A DNA stretch of 64,000 bases from Algiphilus sp. (GTDB taxonomy: Bacteria > Pseudomonadota > Gammaproteobacteria > Nevskiales > Nevskiaceae), in the NCBI RefSeq assembly GCF_023145115.1, contig NZ_JAGLEJ010000051.1, positions 4,082 to 68,081 of the forward strand, read 5' to 3'. The translations under genes were made by a program, and so were the position numbers. Within the stretch, counting starts at the first letter, position 1. Each line of letters begins with the position of its first letter. The notes under the pieces were generated by a model, which saw only the letters and a list, made by a program, of their open reading frames with translations, had not been told where the DNA came from and ran no database searches. Positions 16,536 to 24,793 of this stretch are shown piece by piece.

Positions 16536-18185
16536 TCAGATCCGGGCCTCGATGCCGAAGCTCCCGAAGCCCTTCTTCTCGAAGTTGTCGCGGAACATGT
16601 CGCGCAGCTTGACCGCGGCGGCGTCGTAGGCGGCCTTGTCGCTCCACGTCTGGCGCGGGTTCAGCATCTCGCTGGGGACGCCCGGGCACTCGGTGGGCAT
16701 GCGCAGCTTGAGCACGTCGTGCGTCTCGGTGGGCACGTCGTCGAGCTTGCCTTCGAGCGCCGCGTTGAGCAGTGCGCGCGTCAGCTTGATCGAGATGCGC
16801 TCGCCGGTGCCGTAGGGGCCGCCGGTCCAGCCGGTGTTGAGCAGGATGCAGCGGGCGCGGTGCTGCTTCATCTTGTCCGCGAGCAGGCCGGCGTAGACGT
16901 TCGGCTTCTGCGCCATGAACGGGCCGCCGAAGCAGGCCGAGAAGGTCGGCTGCGGCTCGGTGACGCCCACCTCGGTACCGGCGACGCGCGACGTGAAGCC
17001 GGACACGAAGTGGTACATGACGTCCTCCGGCTCGAGGATCGCGATCGGCGGCAGCACGCCGAAGGCATCCGCGGTCAGCAGCACGATGGTCTGCGGATGC
17101 GGCCCCTGGCCGTTGGGCATGACGTTGGGGTTCGCCGACAGCGGGTACGAGAAGCGCGTGTTCTCGGCGATGGAGCGATCGGTCAGGTCGAGCTCGTCGG
17201 GATGGCACTCGGCCATCGACTTGCCGGGCAGCGGCGGGACGTTCTCGATGATCGTGCCGGGCTTGGACAGCGCCGCCGCGATGACCGGCTCGGCCTCCTT
17301 GTCGAGGTCGATGAGCTTGGCGTAGCAGCCGTCCTCGAGGTTGCACAGGCCGTTGTCCGACCAGATGGTCTCGTCGTCGCCGATCAGGCGGCGCTCGGGA
17401 TCGGCCGACAGCGTCGTCTTGCCGGTGCCGGACAGGCCGAAGAGGATGGCGGCGTCGTCCTTCGGGCCGACGTTGGCCGAGCAGTGCATCGACAGGCGTC
17501 CCTGCTTGGGCAGCAGGTAGTTGCCGACGGTGAAGATGGTCTTCTTGTTGACGCCGCAGTAGTCGGCGCGGCCGGCGACCAGGCAGATGCGGTTGCGGGT
17601 GTCGATGATGACGGCCGCTTCCGAGCGGCTGCCGTCGCGCTCCGGCACGCACTCGAAGCTCGGCACGTTGAGCATGGTCCAGCGGCGATCGTCGACGTCG
17701 GCGACGTCCAGATCCTTCGGGAACATGTTGTGCACGAACATGGCGTGCGTCGCGTACTCGCCGACGAAGCGGTACGGCACCGCGAAGTCGGAATCCGACC
17801 CCATGAACACGTTCTTGACGTAGAGCGTGGCCTGCTTCTCGTTGAGATGCTGGACGACGCGCTTGAGCAGGCCCTCGTAGTCCTCGGGCTTGTAGCGGTT
17901 CAGGTCCGCCTTGAACCAGATCTCGTCGTCGACCTCGGGCCAGGCCACGGCGTAGGTGTCCTTGGTGCGGCGGCCCGTGCAGTCGGGATCGGTGTAGTAG
18001 ACCAGCGGGCCGTCGACGCCCAGGCTGGTGGCATAGGCCTTCTGCGCATCCGACGGGCCGTCGTGCGCGACGCGACCCCGGTCGTTGGCGATGGCCTCAT
18101 GGAAAAGCTCTTCCTTGGAGAGATCAACCTTGTAGCTGACACTGTCCAGGCCGAGGAGGGTATTGAGATCAGCCACAAGACTCAT
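16536..18185 (-). CDS. pckA: Phosphoenolpyruvate carboxykinase (ATP)
   Basis: Gluconeogenic enzyme that converts oxaloacetate + ATP to PEP + CO2 + ADP; cytosolic, 549 residues, the normal family length. The P-loop GLSGTGKTTLSAD begins at residue 250. VNKKTIFTVGNYLLPKQ, the kinase-2 IGDDETIWSDNG and RCILLNTGWTGGPYGTG are all present. The ATG at 18185-18183 is chosen over the TTG one codon upstream. A TATAAT -10 box lies 38 bp before the start and a strong hairpin follows the stop, so it is probably a single-gene unit. In a bacterium with a reversible PPi-PFK it would complete gluconeogenesis. Confidence 0.97.
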   Translation of the reverse strand: MSLVADLNTLLGLDSVSYKVDLSKEELFHEAIANDRGRVAHDGPSDAQKAYATSLGVDGPLVYYTDPDCTGRRTKDTYAVAWPEVDDEIWFKADLNRYKPEDYEGLLKRVVQHLNEKQATLYVKNVFMGSDSDFAVPYRFVGEYATHAMFVHNMFPKDLDVADVDDRRWTMLNVPSFECVPERDGSRSEAAVIIDTRNRICLVAGRADYCGVNKKTIFTVGNYLLPKQGRLSMHCSANVGPKDDAAILFGLSGTGKTTLSADPERRLIGDDETIWSDNGLCNLEDGCYAKLIDLDKEAEPVIAAALSKPGTIIENVPPLPGKSMAECHPDELDLTDRSIAENTRFSYPLSANPNVMPNGQGPHPQTIVLLTADAFGVLPPIAILEPEDVMYHFVSGFTSRVAGTEVGVTEPQPTFSACFGGPFMAQKPNVYAGLLADKMKQHRARCILLNTGWTGGPYGTGERISIKLTRALLNAALEGKLDDVPTETHDVLKLRMPTECPGVPSEMLNPRQTWSDKAAYDAAAVKLRDMFRDNFEKKGFGSFGIEARI

Positions 18186-18223
18186 CAAGACAATACTCCG
18201 GTCCGGTTGCGAGTGAGCGGGGC

Positions 18224-18229
18224 ATTATA
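18224..18229 (-). promoter_or_regulatory. -10 box of a putative pckA promoter
   Basis: On the minus strand the sequence CCGTATAATGCCCC contains a perfect TATAAT 38 bp upstream of the pckA ATG. At 17-18 bp spacing the -35 hexamer would be GC-rich and poor, so an activator may be needed. The region is distinctly less GC-rich than its surroundings. Confidence 0.5.
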
Positions 18230-18271
18230 CGGACTTGGCCGGAATGGTCCGGCGCGCGTCCCGCGCACCCG

Positions 18272-18320
18272 CCGACGACCCGCCGGATGCACCCGGAAGG
18301 CGCCGCCGGCGGGTGGTCGG
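18272..18320 (-). terminator. Hairpin downstream of pilJ
   Basis: CCGACGACCCGCCGG (18272-18286) pairs with 18306-18320 with one mismatch around a 19-nt loop. It begins 9 bp after the pilJ stop in the transcribed direction. It has no clear T-run. It probably ends the long gsh-pyr-pilHJ minus-strand run. Confidence 0.55.
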
Positions 18321-18328
18321 CCGCATCC

Positions 18329-20329
18329 CTATTCGGTGCCGCGCTGTTCCTCGGGCAGGTTGAAGCCGGCGACCGACTCGCGGAGCGTGGCGGACAGGGC
18401 GGTGAGCTTGCCCACGTCCTGGGCCGTCTGCCGTGACGACCCAGCGGTCTGCACGGCGACCTCGCGGATCGTCTGCATGGTGCCGGCGACCTCGGTGCCC
18501 TCGCGGGCGCGGGTGCGCACCGAGGTGGTGATCTCGTCGATGAGCCGGGCGAGCTCGGTGGAGGCGCGCTCGATCTGCGTCAGCGCCTGACCCGCTTCCT
18601 CCGCAGTGCTGGCGCCCGAGACCACGTTCGAGGTCGATCGCTCCATCGAGACGATGGCCTCGTTGGTGTCGGCCTGAATGGTCTTGACCAGGTTCTCGAT
18701 CTGGCGCGTGGCGTTGCCGGCGCGCTCGGCCAGGCGCTGGACCTCGTCCGCGACCACCGCGAAGCCGCGCCCGGCCTCGCCCGCCATAGCGGCCTGGATG
18801 GAGGCATTGAGCGCCAGCGTGTTGGTCTGCTCGGCGATGTCGTTGATGAGCTCGGTGATGTTGCCGATCTCCTGGGACGACTCGCCGAGGCGCTTCATGC
18901 GCTTCGAGGTGTCCTGGATCTGCTCGCGCAGCGTGTTCATGCCGTCGATGGTGCGGTCCACCGTCTCGGCGCCGGTGTGCGCCACGCGCACCGATTCCTG
19001 GGCCTGGCTGGACGCGGTGCCGGCGCGCTCGGCGGTCTCCTCGAGCGACTTCGACACCTGCGTGATGGTCTGCGTCGCCTGATCGGTCTGCTGCGCCTGG
19101 CGCTCGGAGGAGCGGCTCATCTCCTCGACCGAGCTCTGGGTCTGGGCGGCCGCGTCGGCGATCTGCGCCGACGCGGCGTTGATCTGGCCGACCAGTCCGC
19201 GCATGTTCTCGACCGTGAAGTTGATCGAGTCGGCGATCGCGCCGGTGAAGTCCTCGGTCACCGTCACGCCCACCGTGAGGTCGCCGTCGGCGAGATTGGT
19301 GATCTCGTCGAGCAGGGTCAGAATGGCGTCCTGCTGACGGCGGTCGCGCTCGTTGGCGATGCGTGCCTCGCGGCGCAGCTGATAGATGAACAGGCCGATG
19401 AACGCGATCAGCGCCAGTACCGCGCCGGCACCCATCAGATAGCTGGGCAGGGCGGTCACGCGCGTGGCGCGCATGTCCCGGAGCAGCAGGTTCTCGATGC
19501 CGCCGGCGGCGGTCTCGATGCTGGTCGCGCTGCTGTAGAAGTCGATGTTGGCGTCGTTGAAGCCGTCGAGCTGCGGTGCCGCCTCGATCAGCGCCTCGGC
19601 GTTGGCGCGCAGTGGCTCCATGGCCTCGGCGATGACGGCGAGCTCGTCGCGCAGGTCGCCGGGCAGCCGGTTCTGCAGGTCGCCCAGGATCGCCTCGGTG
19701 CGCGCGACGGTGTCGGCCAGGATCTCGGCCTCCTCGGTGGCGCGGGCGTTGATCTGGATCATGCGGTTGGCGATGGTGCGCAGCTGCTCCAGCCGCGCCC
19801 GCAGCAGCGCGGTATCCGCCAGCGTGTTGCCGCGGGTGCCGTCGACGAGCGCGTCGGCCGGCGCACGCAGATCGGCGATGGTGGCGTCGATGGTGGCGGC
19901 GTTGACCTTGGTGCGCTGCGCGGTCGGCAGGCCGGCGATGATCGCCTCGATGACCGGAACGACGCGCTCCCAGGCGCGGTGCAGATCGGCGATGGCGGGA
20001 TCGTAGTTCTCCGGCAGCGCCGGGATGTCGCGCGCCGGCGCGCCTTCCAGCAGGGTCGCGCGCAGGTCCTCGTAGTTATCCTGCATCGCGAACATCGCCG
20101 AGCGGTCGGGCTCGAGGCCCTGCGACGATTCGCGCGCGCTCTGCGTGATGGTCTCGTAGAAGGTGCGCACGTCGAAGGCCAGCGTTTCCAGGGCCGCGTT
20201 GCGGTCCTGCTGCTGCTGCACGTACAGGAAGTTGAACACCGCGCCCGCGATCAGCACGGCGGCGAGGACGAGCAGCCCGATCTGGAGGCGCGGCATCACC
20301 CGCGCGAGGGCTTGTTCGGTGGCGGCCAT
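18329..20329 (-). CDS. pilJ: PilJ, methyl-accepting chemoreceptor of the Pil-Chp system
   Basis: 666-residue inner-membrane chemoreceptor for type IV pilus chemosensing. TM1 is at about 16-37 (IGLLVLAAVLIAGAVFNFLY). A periplasmic sensor of about 260 residues follows, containing PilJ-type helices. TM2 is near 298-318 (GAGAVLALIAFIGLFIY), then comes a HAMP-like segment. The long cytoplasmic coiled coil has the signalling tip INDIAEQTNTLALNASIQAA followed by AGRGFAVVADEVQRLAERA. It lies 9 bp after pilH. In Pseudomonas pilJ sits between pilI and pilK in one operon with pilG and chpA. Here its partners pilG, pilI and chpA start ~8.8 kb away on the other strand. Confidence 0.93.
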   Translation of the reverse strand: MAATEQALARVMPRLQIGLLVLAAVLIAGAVFNFLYVQQQQDRNAALETLAFDVRTFYETITQSARESSQGLEPDRSAMFAMQDNYEDLRATLLEGAPARDIPALPENYDPAIADLHRAWERVVPVIEAIIAGLPTAQRTKVNAATIDATIADLRAPADALVDGTRGNTLADTALLRARLEQLRTIANRMIQINARATEEAEILADTVARTEAILGDLQNRLPGDLRDELAVIAEAMEPLRANAEALIEAAPQLDGFNDANIDFYSSATSIETAAGGIENLLLRDMRATRVTALPSYLMGAGAVLALIAFIGLFIYQLRREARIANERDRRQQDAILTLLDEITNLADGDLTVGVTVTEDFTGAIADSINFTVENMRGLVGQINAASAQIADAAAQTQSSVEEMSRSSERQAQQTDQATQTITQVSKSLEETAERAGTASSQAQESVRVAHTGAETVDRTIDGMNTLREQIQDTSKRMKRLGESSQEIGNITELINDIAEQTNTLALNASIQAAMAGEAGRGFAVVADEVQRLAERAGNATRQIENLVKTIQADTNEAIVSMERSTSNVVSGASTAEEAGQALTQIERASTELARLIDEITTSVRTRAREGTEVAGTMQTIREVAVQTAGSSRQTAQDVGKLTALSATLRESVAGFNLPEEQRGTE

Positions 20330-20338
20330 GATCGCCTC

Positions 20339-20704
20339 CTAGCCGGCGAGGACGCTGCGGATCTTGGCGAGCAGGTCCGCTTGCTTGATCGGCTTGACGA
20401 TGTATTCCTTGGCGCCCTGCCGCATGGCCCAGAGGCGGTCGGTGTCCTGGCTCTTGCTGCTGATGACGATGACCGGGATGGCCGAGGTGGCGCTGTCGCG
20501 CGACAGCGCGCGCGTCGCCTGGAAGCCGTTCATGCCGGGCATCACCACATCCATCAGCACGCAGTCCGGATGCTCGCTCTTGACGCGCTCGATGGCGTCC
20601 TTGCCCTCGGTGCACTCGGTGACTTCGTGGCCGTCACTCTCGAGCATCTTCCGCAGCGCCGCGAGATCGGTGGGCGAATCGTCCACCACCAGGATGCGAG
20701 CCAT
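20339..20704 (-). CDS. pilH: PilH, single-domain response regulator
   Basis: 121-residue CheY-like receiver. Acid pocket D8 and D9 (VVDDS), phosphoacceptor D52 (VLMDVVMPGMNG), SSK switch residues at 82-84 and K104 (IVKPIKQ) are all intact. In the Pil-Chp pathway PilH is thought to act as phosphate sink or to control pilus retraction. It starts 37 bp after pyrC' and 9 bp before pilJ. It could therefore be read from the upstream pyr genes as well as from a promoter in the short gap. PilH is assigned rather than PilG from its pairing with pilJ. Confidence 0.88.
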   Translation of the reverse strand: MARILVVDDSPTDLAALRKMLESDGHEVTECTEGKDAIERVKSEHPDCVLMDVVMPGMNGFQATRALSRDSATSAIPVIVISSKSQDTDRLWAMRQGAKEYIVKPIKQADLLAKIRSVLAG

Positions 20705-20741
20705 GGATCAGTCCCCCTTCTCCCCTATCAAGACGCCGAGA

Positions 20742-22046
20742 CTAACGGCGCATGCGATGACCGTCCAGCGCCTCGTGGGCGAGAACGCCGCCTGCCACGC
20801 TCAGCACCACGCTGCCCCCGGTGGCCCGGCCGCCGAGCGGAGTATTGCGGCCGCGGCTGCGGAAGGACTGCGGATCCACCGGCGGGCGTGCCTCGGGGTC
20901 GATCAGCACGCAGTCCGCGCGTGCGCCCTCGGCGAGACCCTGCGCGGCCAGGCCGAGGCAGGCCAGCGGCGCGTCGTGGCAGGCGCGTACCAGCGCCGGC
21001 AGGTCGCAGACGCCGTCGGCGACCAGCTGCAGCGCCACCCCCCAGGCGATGTCGAGGCCCGATGCGCCGGGCGCGGCGAGATCGAAGGCCTCGTTCTTGG
21101 CATCGGCCTCGTGGGGCTGGTGGTCGCAGCACAGCGCCGGCAGGCTGCCGTCCGCCAGCGCGGCGCGCAGCGCGTCGCGATCCGACGGCGCCCGCAGCGG
21201 CGGATCGAGGCGGGCGCGGGTGTCGAATCCGTTCAGCGCTTCATCGGTGAGCAGCAGCTGGTGCAGCGCCACGTCCGCGCTCACCGGCAGGCCCTCGCGG
21301 CGCGCGTCGGCGATCATGCGGGCGCCGCGCGCGCTGGACAGGCGTCCGAAGTGCACGGCCGCGCCGGTGTCCTCGATCAGTGCCAGCCACTGGCCGATGG
21401 CGCAGGTCTCGGCCGCCACCGGTACCGGCGGCAGCCCCATGCGGGTGGCGACGGCGCCCTCGTGGGCGCAGCCGTCGGCGGCCAGGGCGGCGTCCACCGG
21501 CTGCACGTGCAGGCGCAGGCCGAAGGAGGCGGCGTATTCGAGCACGCGGCGCATCACGGCGGCATCGCGCAGCGGCGCGCCGATCTGGCCGATGCCGCTG
21601 ACCCCGGCGGCGGCCAGCGCGCGCATCTCGGCGAGCTCGGCGCCGGCGAGGCCGGCGGTCGCCGCGCCCAGCAGATGCACCGCCACCGGCGAGCCCGAGC
21701 TCGCCACGCGCGTGCGGATCCAGTCGACCACCGACGGCCGGTCGATCACCGGGTCGGTGTCCGGCGGCACGCACAGCGTGGTGATGCCGCCGGCCGCGGC
21801 TGCCGCGAGCTCGGAGGCGATATCGGCCTTGCGCGTGGCACCGGGCTCGCGCAGGCGGGCCGCCAGCTCGATCCAGCCGGGCAGCAGCAACAGGCCGCCG
21901 GCGTCGATGTCGTGATCCCACTCGCCCGCGGGCGGTTCGGGCGCGGCGTGGACGATGCGGCCGTCGCGGATGCCGAGGCTGAGGCGCTGGTATTCGCCGG
22001 CGCCGTCGGCCGCGCGTGCGTCGCGGATGCGGATGGCTCGGCTCAT
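20742..22046 (-). CDS. pyrC: Dihydroorotase-like protein without the metal-binding HxH (PyrC')
   Basis: 434-residue amidohydrolase-fold protein homologous to dihydroorotase. Active enzymes carry a metal-binding His-x-His before LREPG. Here the segment reads LPGWIELAARLREPG, so both His are gone. The loop normally read as TDHAPH is CDHQPHE. This matches the non-catalytic PyrC' of Pseudomonas, which is needed for assembly and activity of the PyrB carbamoyltransferase. It overlaps the pyrB stop by 4 bp (ATGA at 22043-22046). A separate catalytic pyrC should exist elsewhere in the genome. Confidence 0.9.
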   Translation of the reverse strand: MSRAIRIRDARAADGAGEYQRLSLGIRDGRIVHAAPEPPAGEWDHDIDAGGLLLLPGWIELAARLREPGATRKADIASELAAAAAGGITTLCVPPDTDPVIDRPSVVDWIRTRVASSGSPVAVHLLGAATAGLAGAELAEMRALAAAGVSGIGQIGAPLRDAAVMRRVLEYAASFGLRLHVQPVDAALAADGCAHEGAVATRMGLPPVPVAAETCAIGQWLALIEDTGAAVHFGRLSSARGARMIADARREGLPVSADVALHQLLLTDEALNGFDTRARLDPPLRAPSDRDALRAALADGSLPALCCDHQPHEADAKNEAFDLAAPGASGLDIAWGVALQLVADGVCDLPALVRACHDAPLACLGLAAQGLAEGARADCVLIDPEARPPVDPQSFRSRGRNTPLGGRATGGSVVLSVAGGVLAHEALDGHRMRR

Positions 22047-23008
22047 TCGGTTTCTCCGCGACCGATGATCATCGCCATCACGGCCATGCGGATGGCGATG
22101 CCGTGCTCGACCTGCTGCAGGATCAGCGACTGCGGGGCGTAGGCGATGTCGCCGGAGAGCTCGACGCCGCGGTTGATGGGTCCGGGGTGCATGATCAGGG
22201 CATCCGGTCCCAGTGCCCGCAGGCGTTCCTCGGTCAGCCCGTAGGCGCGATGGAACTCGCCGGGCGAGGCGAGCAGGGTGCCGCGCATGCGCTCGCGCTG
22301 CAGGCGCAGCAGCATGACCACGTCGACGCCGTCGAGGCCGCGATCCATGTCGGTGAAGGGCGTCACGCCCAGCTCCTCGATGCCCGCCGGCATGAGGGTG
22401 CGCGGGGCGATCACGCGGATGTCGCGGCAGCCCAGGGTGCGCAGTGCGTGGATGTCCGAGCGCGCCACGCGCGAGTGCAGCAGGTCGCCGACGATGGCGA
22501 CGCGCAGGCCGCTGAAGTCGGGACGGTGCAGGCGCAGCGTGTACATGTCGAGCAGCGCCTGGGTGGGATGGGCGTGGCGTCCGTCGCCGGCGTTGAGGAT
22601 CGACACCCCGGGCGCGGCGTGGCGCGCGAAGAAGTGCGCCGCGCCGCTGGATCCGTGGCGGATGACGAACATGTCGACCTGCATCGCCTCCAGCGTGCGC
22701 TGCATGTCGAACAGCGTCTCGCCCTTGGAGGTCGACGAGGTCTGCGCGTCGATGTTGAGCACATCGGCCGACAGCCGCTTGGCGGCCAGCTCGAAGGTCG
22801 TGCGCGTGCGCGTCGATGCCTCGAAGAAGAGATTGAGGACGGTGCGGCCGCGCAGCAGCGGCACCTTCTTGACCGGTGCGCCGGCCACCGGCACGAACTG
22901 CGCGGCGGTGTCGAGGATCTCGGTGAGCAGCGCCGCGGGCAGCCCCTCGGTGGTGAGGAGATGCCGCAGGCGGCCGCGGTCGTCGAGCTGCAGCGCTGCC
23001 GGCGTCAT
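22043..23008 (-). CDS. pyrB: Aspartate carbamoyltransferase catalytic subunit
   Basis: Catalyses carbamoyl phosphate + aspartate to carbamoyl-aspartate, the committed pyrimidine step. 321 residues with the carbamoyl-phosphate loop FFEASTRTRTTFE (S65-T68), SSTSKGETL, the HPTQALLDMYTL segment and HPGPINRGVEL. No pyrI follows; instead it is coupled to the pseudo-dihydroorotase PyrC'. This is the class B-type dodecamer arrangement known in Pseudomonas. The start ATG overlaps the pyrR stop (ATGA at 23005-23008). Confidence 0.97.
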   Translation of the reverse strand: MTPAALQLDDRGRLRHLLTTEGLPAALLTEILDTAAQFVPVAGAPVKKVPLLRGRTVLNLFFEASTRTRTTFELAAKRLSADVLNIDAQTSSTSKGETLFDMQRTLEAMQVDMFVIRHGSSGAAHFFARHAAPGVSILNAGDGRHAHPTQALLDMYTLRLHRPDFSGLRVAIVGDLLHSRVARSDIHALRTLGCRDIRVIAPRTLMPAGIEELGVTPFTDMDRGLDGVDVVMLLRLQRERMRGTLLASPGEFHRAYGLTEERLRALGPDALIMHPGPINRGVELSGDIAYAPQSLILQQVEHGIAIRMAVMAMIIGRGETE

Positions 23009-23526
23009 GCCGCGCGCTCCTCGACGCGGATGCGCAGCGGATCGTCGAGCACCGCGACGTGGGTGTCGGCGGCGACGTCGAGGACCTCGCCGATGACGTC
23101 CGGGCGGATGGGGAGCTGTCGGCCGGGGCGCGTGGCGAGCGCCACCAGCAGCACCGAGGCGGGGCGCCCGCGCTCGAACAGCACCTCCATCGCGGCGCGC
23201 GCGGTGCGGCCGGTCTGCAGCACATCGTCGACCAGCACCACGCAGGTGTCCTCCAGCGAAAGCGGCAGCTTCGACGGACGCGCCGTGCGCAGGCCGCGGC
23301 GCGCGTAATCGTCGCGGTGGAAGCTGACATCCACCGAGCCGCTCTCCAGGTGCGCCGGCAGCAGCGGCGCCAGCGCTCGGGCCACCGCCACGCCGCCGCG
23401 CTCGATGCCCACCAGCGCGCACGGCGTCGCGGCCGGCGGCAGCAGGAGGGTCAGCGCGCCCGCCATGCGGGCGATCAGCTCGGCGGTTGCGGCGGCGTCG
23501 CGGTCGTGTCTGCCTGGCTCAGCCAT
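23005..23526 (-). CDS. pyrR: PyrR bifunctional regulator / uracil phosphoribosyltransferase
   Basis: 173-residue PRTase-fold protein. It has VGIERGGVAVA, SFHRDDYARRG and the PRPP-binding VVLVDDVLQTGRTARAAME. In Firmicutes PyrR attenuates pyr mRNA; in Gram-negatives its regulatory role is less clear. No obvious pyr attenuator was seen upstream. The ATG at 23526-23524 (MAEPGRH) lies inside the end of ruvX, giving a 52-bp overlap, and the stop overlaps pyrB. It therefore belongs to a tightly coupled ruvX-pyrR-pyrB-pyrC' unit. Confidence 0.92.
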   Translation of the reverse strand: MAEPGRHDRDAAATAELIARMAGALTLLLPPAATPCALVGIERGGVAVARALAPLLPAHLESGSVDVSFHRDDYARRGLRTARPSKLPLSLEDTCVVLVDDVLQTGRTARAAMEVLFERGRPASVLLVALATRPGRQLPIRPDVIGEVLDVAADTHVAVLDDPLRIRVEERAA

Positions 23527-23897
23527 TGTTCGAGGATGATGCGTGCGGCCTCGGCGTCGTTGCCCGCGGGCGTGCGCCCGTCGCGCGCCCGCAGCGCGCT
23601 GTCGGCAGCCAGCGAGGAATAGCGTTCGTCGCAAGTGTATACGGGCAGGCGGCTGCGCTGTGCGAGCGCGCGTGCGAAGCGGCGCGTGCGCGCGGTGAGC
23701 GGCTGCTCCCCGCCGTCCTCGGCCAGCGGCAGCCCGACCACCAGCGCCGCCGGCGCCCACTCCGCGATCAGGCCGTCGATGGCCGCCCAGTCGCGCGGCG
23801 CCACCGTGGTCAGCGCGCGCGCGGTGCCGGTGACGGCGTCGCCGACCGCGACGCCCACGCGCCCGGTGCCGAAGTCGAAGCCGAGATATGTGGCCAT
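23475..23897 (-). CDS. ruvX: RuvX/YqgF family Holliday-junction resolvase-like protein
   Basis: 140-residue RNase H-like protein involved in 16S rRNA 5'-end maturation and proposed to resolve Holliday junctions. YLGFDFGTGRVGVAVGD gives the first catalytic Asp; VVGLPLAEDGGEQPLT and CDERYSS give the later acidic residues. Its C-terminal Ala/Pro/Thr-rich tail (about residues 128-140) is what overlaps pyrR. It follows algH in the same order as in Pseudomonas, though the 268-bp gap here contains REP-like element 3. Confidence 0.92.
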   Translation of the reverse strand: MATYLGFDFGTGRVGVAVGDAVTGTARALTTVAPRDWAAIDGLIAEWAPAALVVGLPLAEDGGEQPLTARTRRFARALAQRSRLPVYTCDERYSSLAADSALRARDGRTPAGNDAEAARIILEQWLSQADTTATPPQPPS

Positions 23898-23980
23898 CGG
23901 ATGTCCGGTTCTGTTAGCGGTTTGGTGCGGGGGAATGGCGCGCGCACAAGGGGGCGCGAATAAAGGAGACGAATAAAGGT

Positions 23981-24050
23981 GACAGTATACTTATTTCCTG
24001 CGGTAAGACTTCGCCAGTGAAACCTCTTTACAGGAAATAAGTATACTGTC
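23981..24050. repeat. Palindromic REP-like element 3
   Basis: A perfect 20-bp inverted repeat, GACAGTATACTTATTTCCTG at 23981-24000 with 24031-24050, encloses a 30-bp loop. Outside the arms the pairing continues imperfectly (GGT against CCC). It lies between algH and ruvX, which are transcribed in the same direction. A direct repeat GAATAAAGGWGAC (GCGAATAAAGGAGAC, then GAATAAAGGTGAC) immediately precedes the left arm at about 23957-23983. Confidence 0.85.
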
Positions 24051-24165
24051 CCCCGCCGTCGGTGGTGGTGGTTGCCGGCCGTCGTTCTCCTCGCTTCCGT
24101 CGGTCCGCTCCCGTCGGCGTCCGCGGCTATCCACCGTCCCTGATCCTGCCGAGCGGTATCCGGCG

Positions 24166-24750
24166 TCAGGCGTGCCCTGCGGCCGAGGTCAGCTGCGTGA
24201 AGTCGACGCCCAGCAGTCGCGTCGCGGCCTGCCAGCGGTCCGAGCTCGGGGTGTCGAAGAGGATCTGCTGATCGACCGGCGTGTTGAGCCAGGCGTTGTG
24301 CAGGATCTCGCTCTCCAGCTGGCCGGCGTCCCAGCCGGCGTAGCCGAGCAGCACGATGTAGTGGCTCGGTCCGCTTCCGGCGGCGAGGGCATCGAGGATG
24401 TCGCGCGACGTGGTCAGATGCAGGGTATCGCTGATGGTCAGCGTGGCATCCCAGTTGCCGGCCTCGGTGTGCACGACGAAGCCGCGCTCCGGCTGCACCG
24501 GGCCGCCCCAGAACACCGGGGGACCCGCCTCGCTGAAGTGGCTGGTGTCCAGTCCGAGGTGGGAGAGCATGTCGGCGAGCTTGAGATCGGTGGGCCGGTT
24601 GACCACCAGCCCGAGCGCGCCCTCGTCGTTGTGCTCGCAGAGCAGCGTCACGGTCTGGCCGAACTGCTCGTCGGAGAGGCTGGGCATGGCCACCAGGAAC
24701 TGGTTGCGCAGATAGCCCTGGCCGTCACCCGCCTTGTCCGCTGCTTCCAT
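24166..24750 (-). CDS. algH: YqgE/AlgH family protein (UPF0301)
   Basis: 194 residues of the UPF0301 family, with YLRNQFLVAMPSLSDEQFG, the LLCEHNDEGALGLVVNRPT block, VFWGGPVQPERGFVVH and LLGYAGWDAGQLE. A role in alginate control was reported for Pseudomonas algH, but the molecular function is unknown. The ATG at 24750-24748 has GGAGG six bases before it. A longer frame to 24819 lacks such a site. Its place before ruvX is conserved across gammaproteobacteria. Confidence 0.93.
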   Translation of the reverse strand: MEAADKAGDGQGYLRNQFLVAMPSLSDEQFGQTVTLLCEHNDEGALGLVVNRPTDLKLADMLSHLGLDTSHFSEAGPPVFWGGPVQPERGFVVHTEAGNWDATLTISDTLHLTTSRDILDALAAGSGPSHYIVLLGYAGWDAGQLESEILHNAWLNTPVDQQILFDTPSSDRWQAATRLLGVDFTQLTSAAGHA

Positions 24751-24793
24751 GATCGCCTCCGTGTTGGTGATGCTCCGGGCGCCGTGTGCAGTA

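Noticed and set aside
18977..21250. 757-codon frame antisense to pilJ, pilH and the end of pyrC'
   Set aside because: Crosses three well-supported genes on the other strand and has no homology-like content; typical of high-GC DNA.
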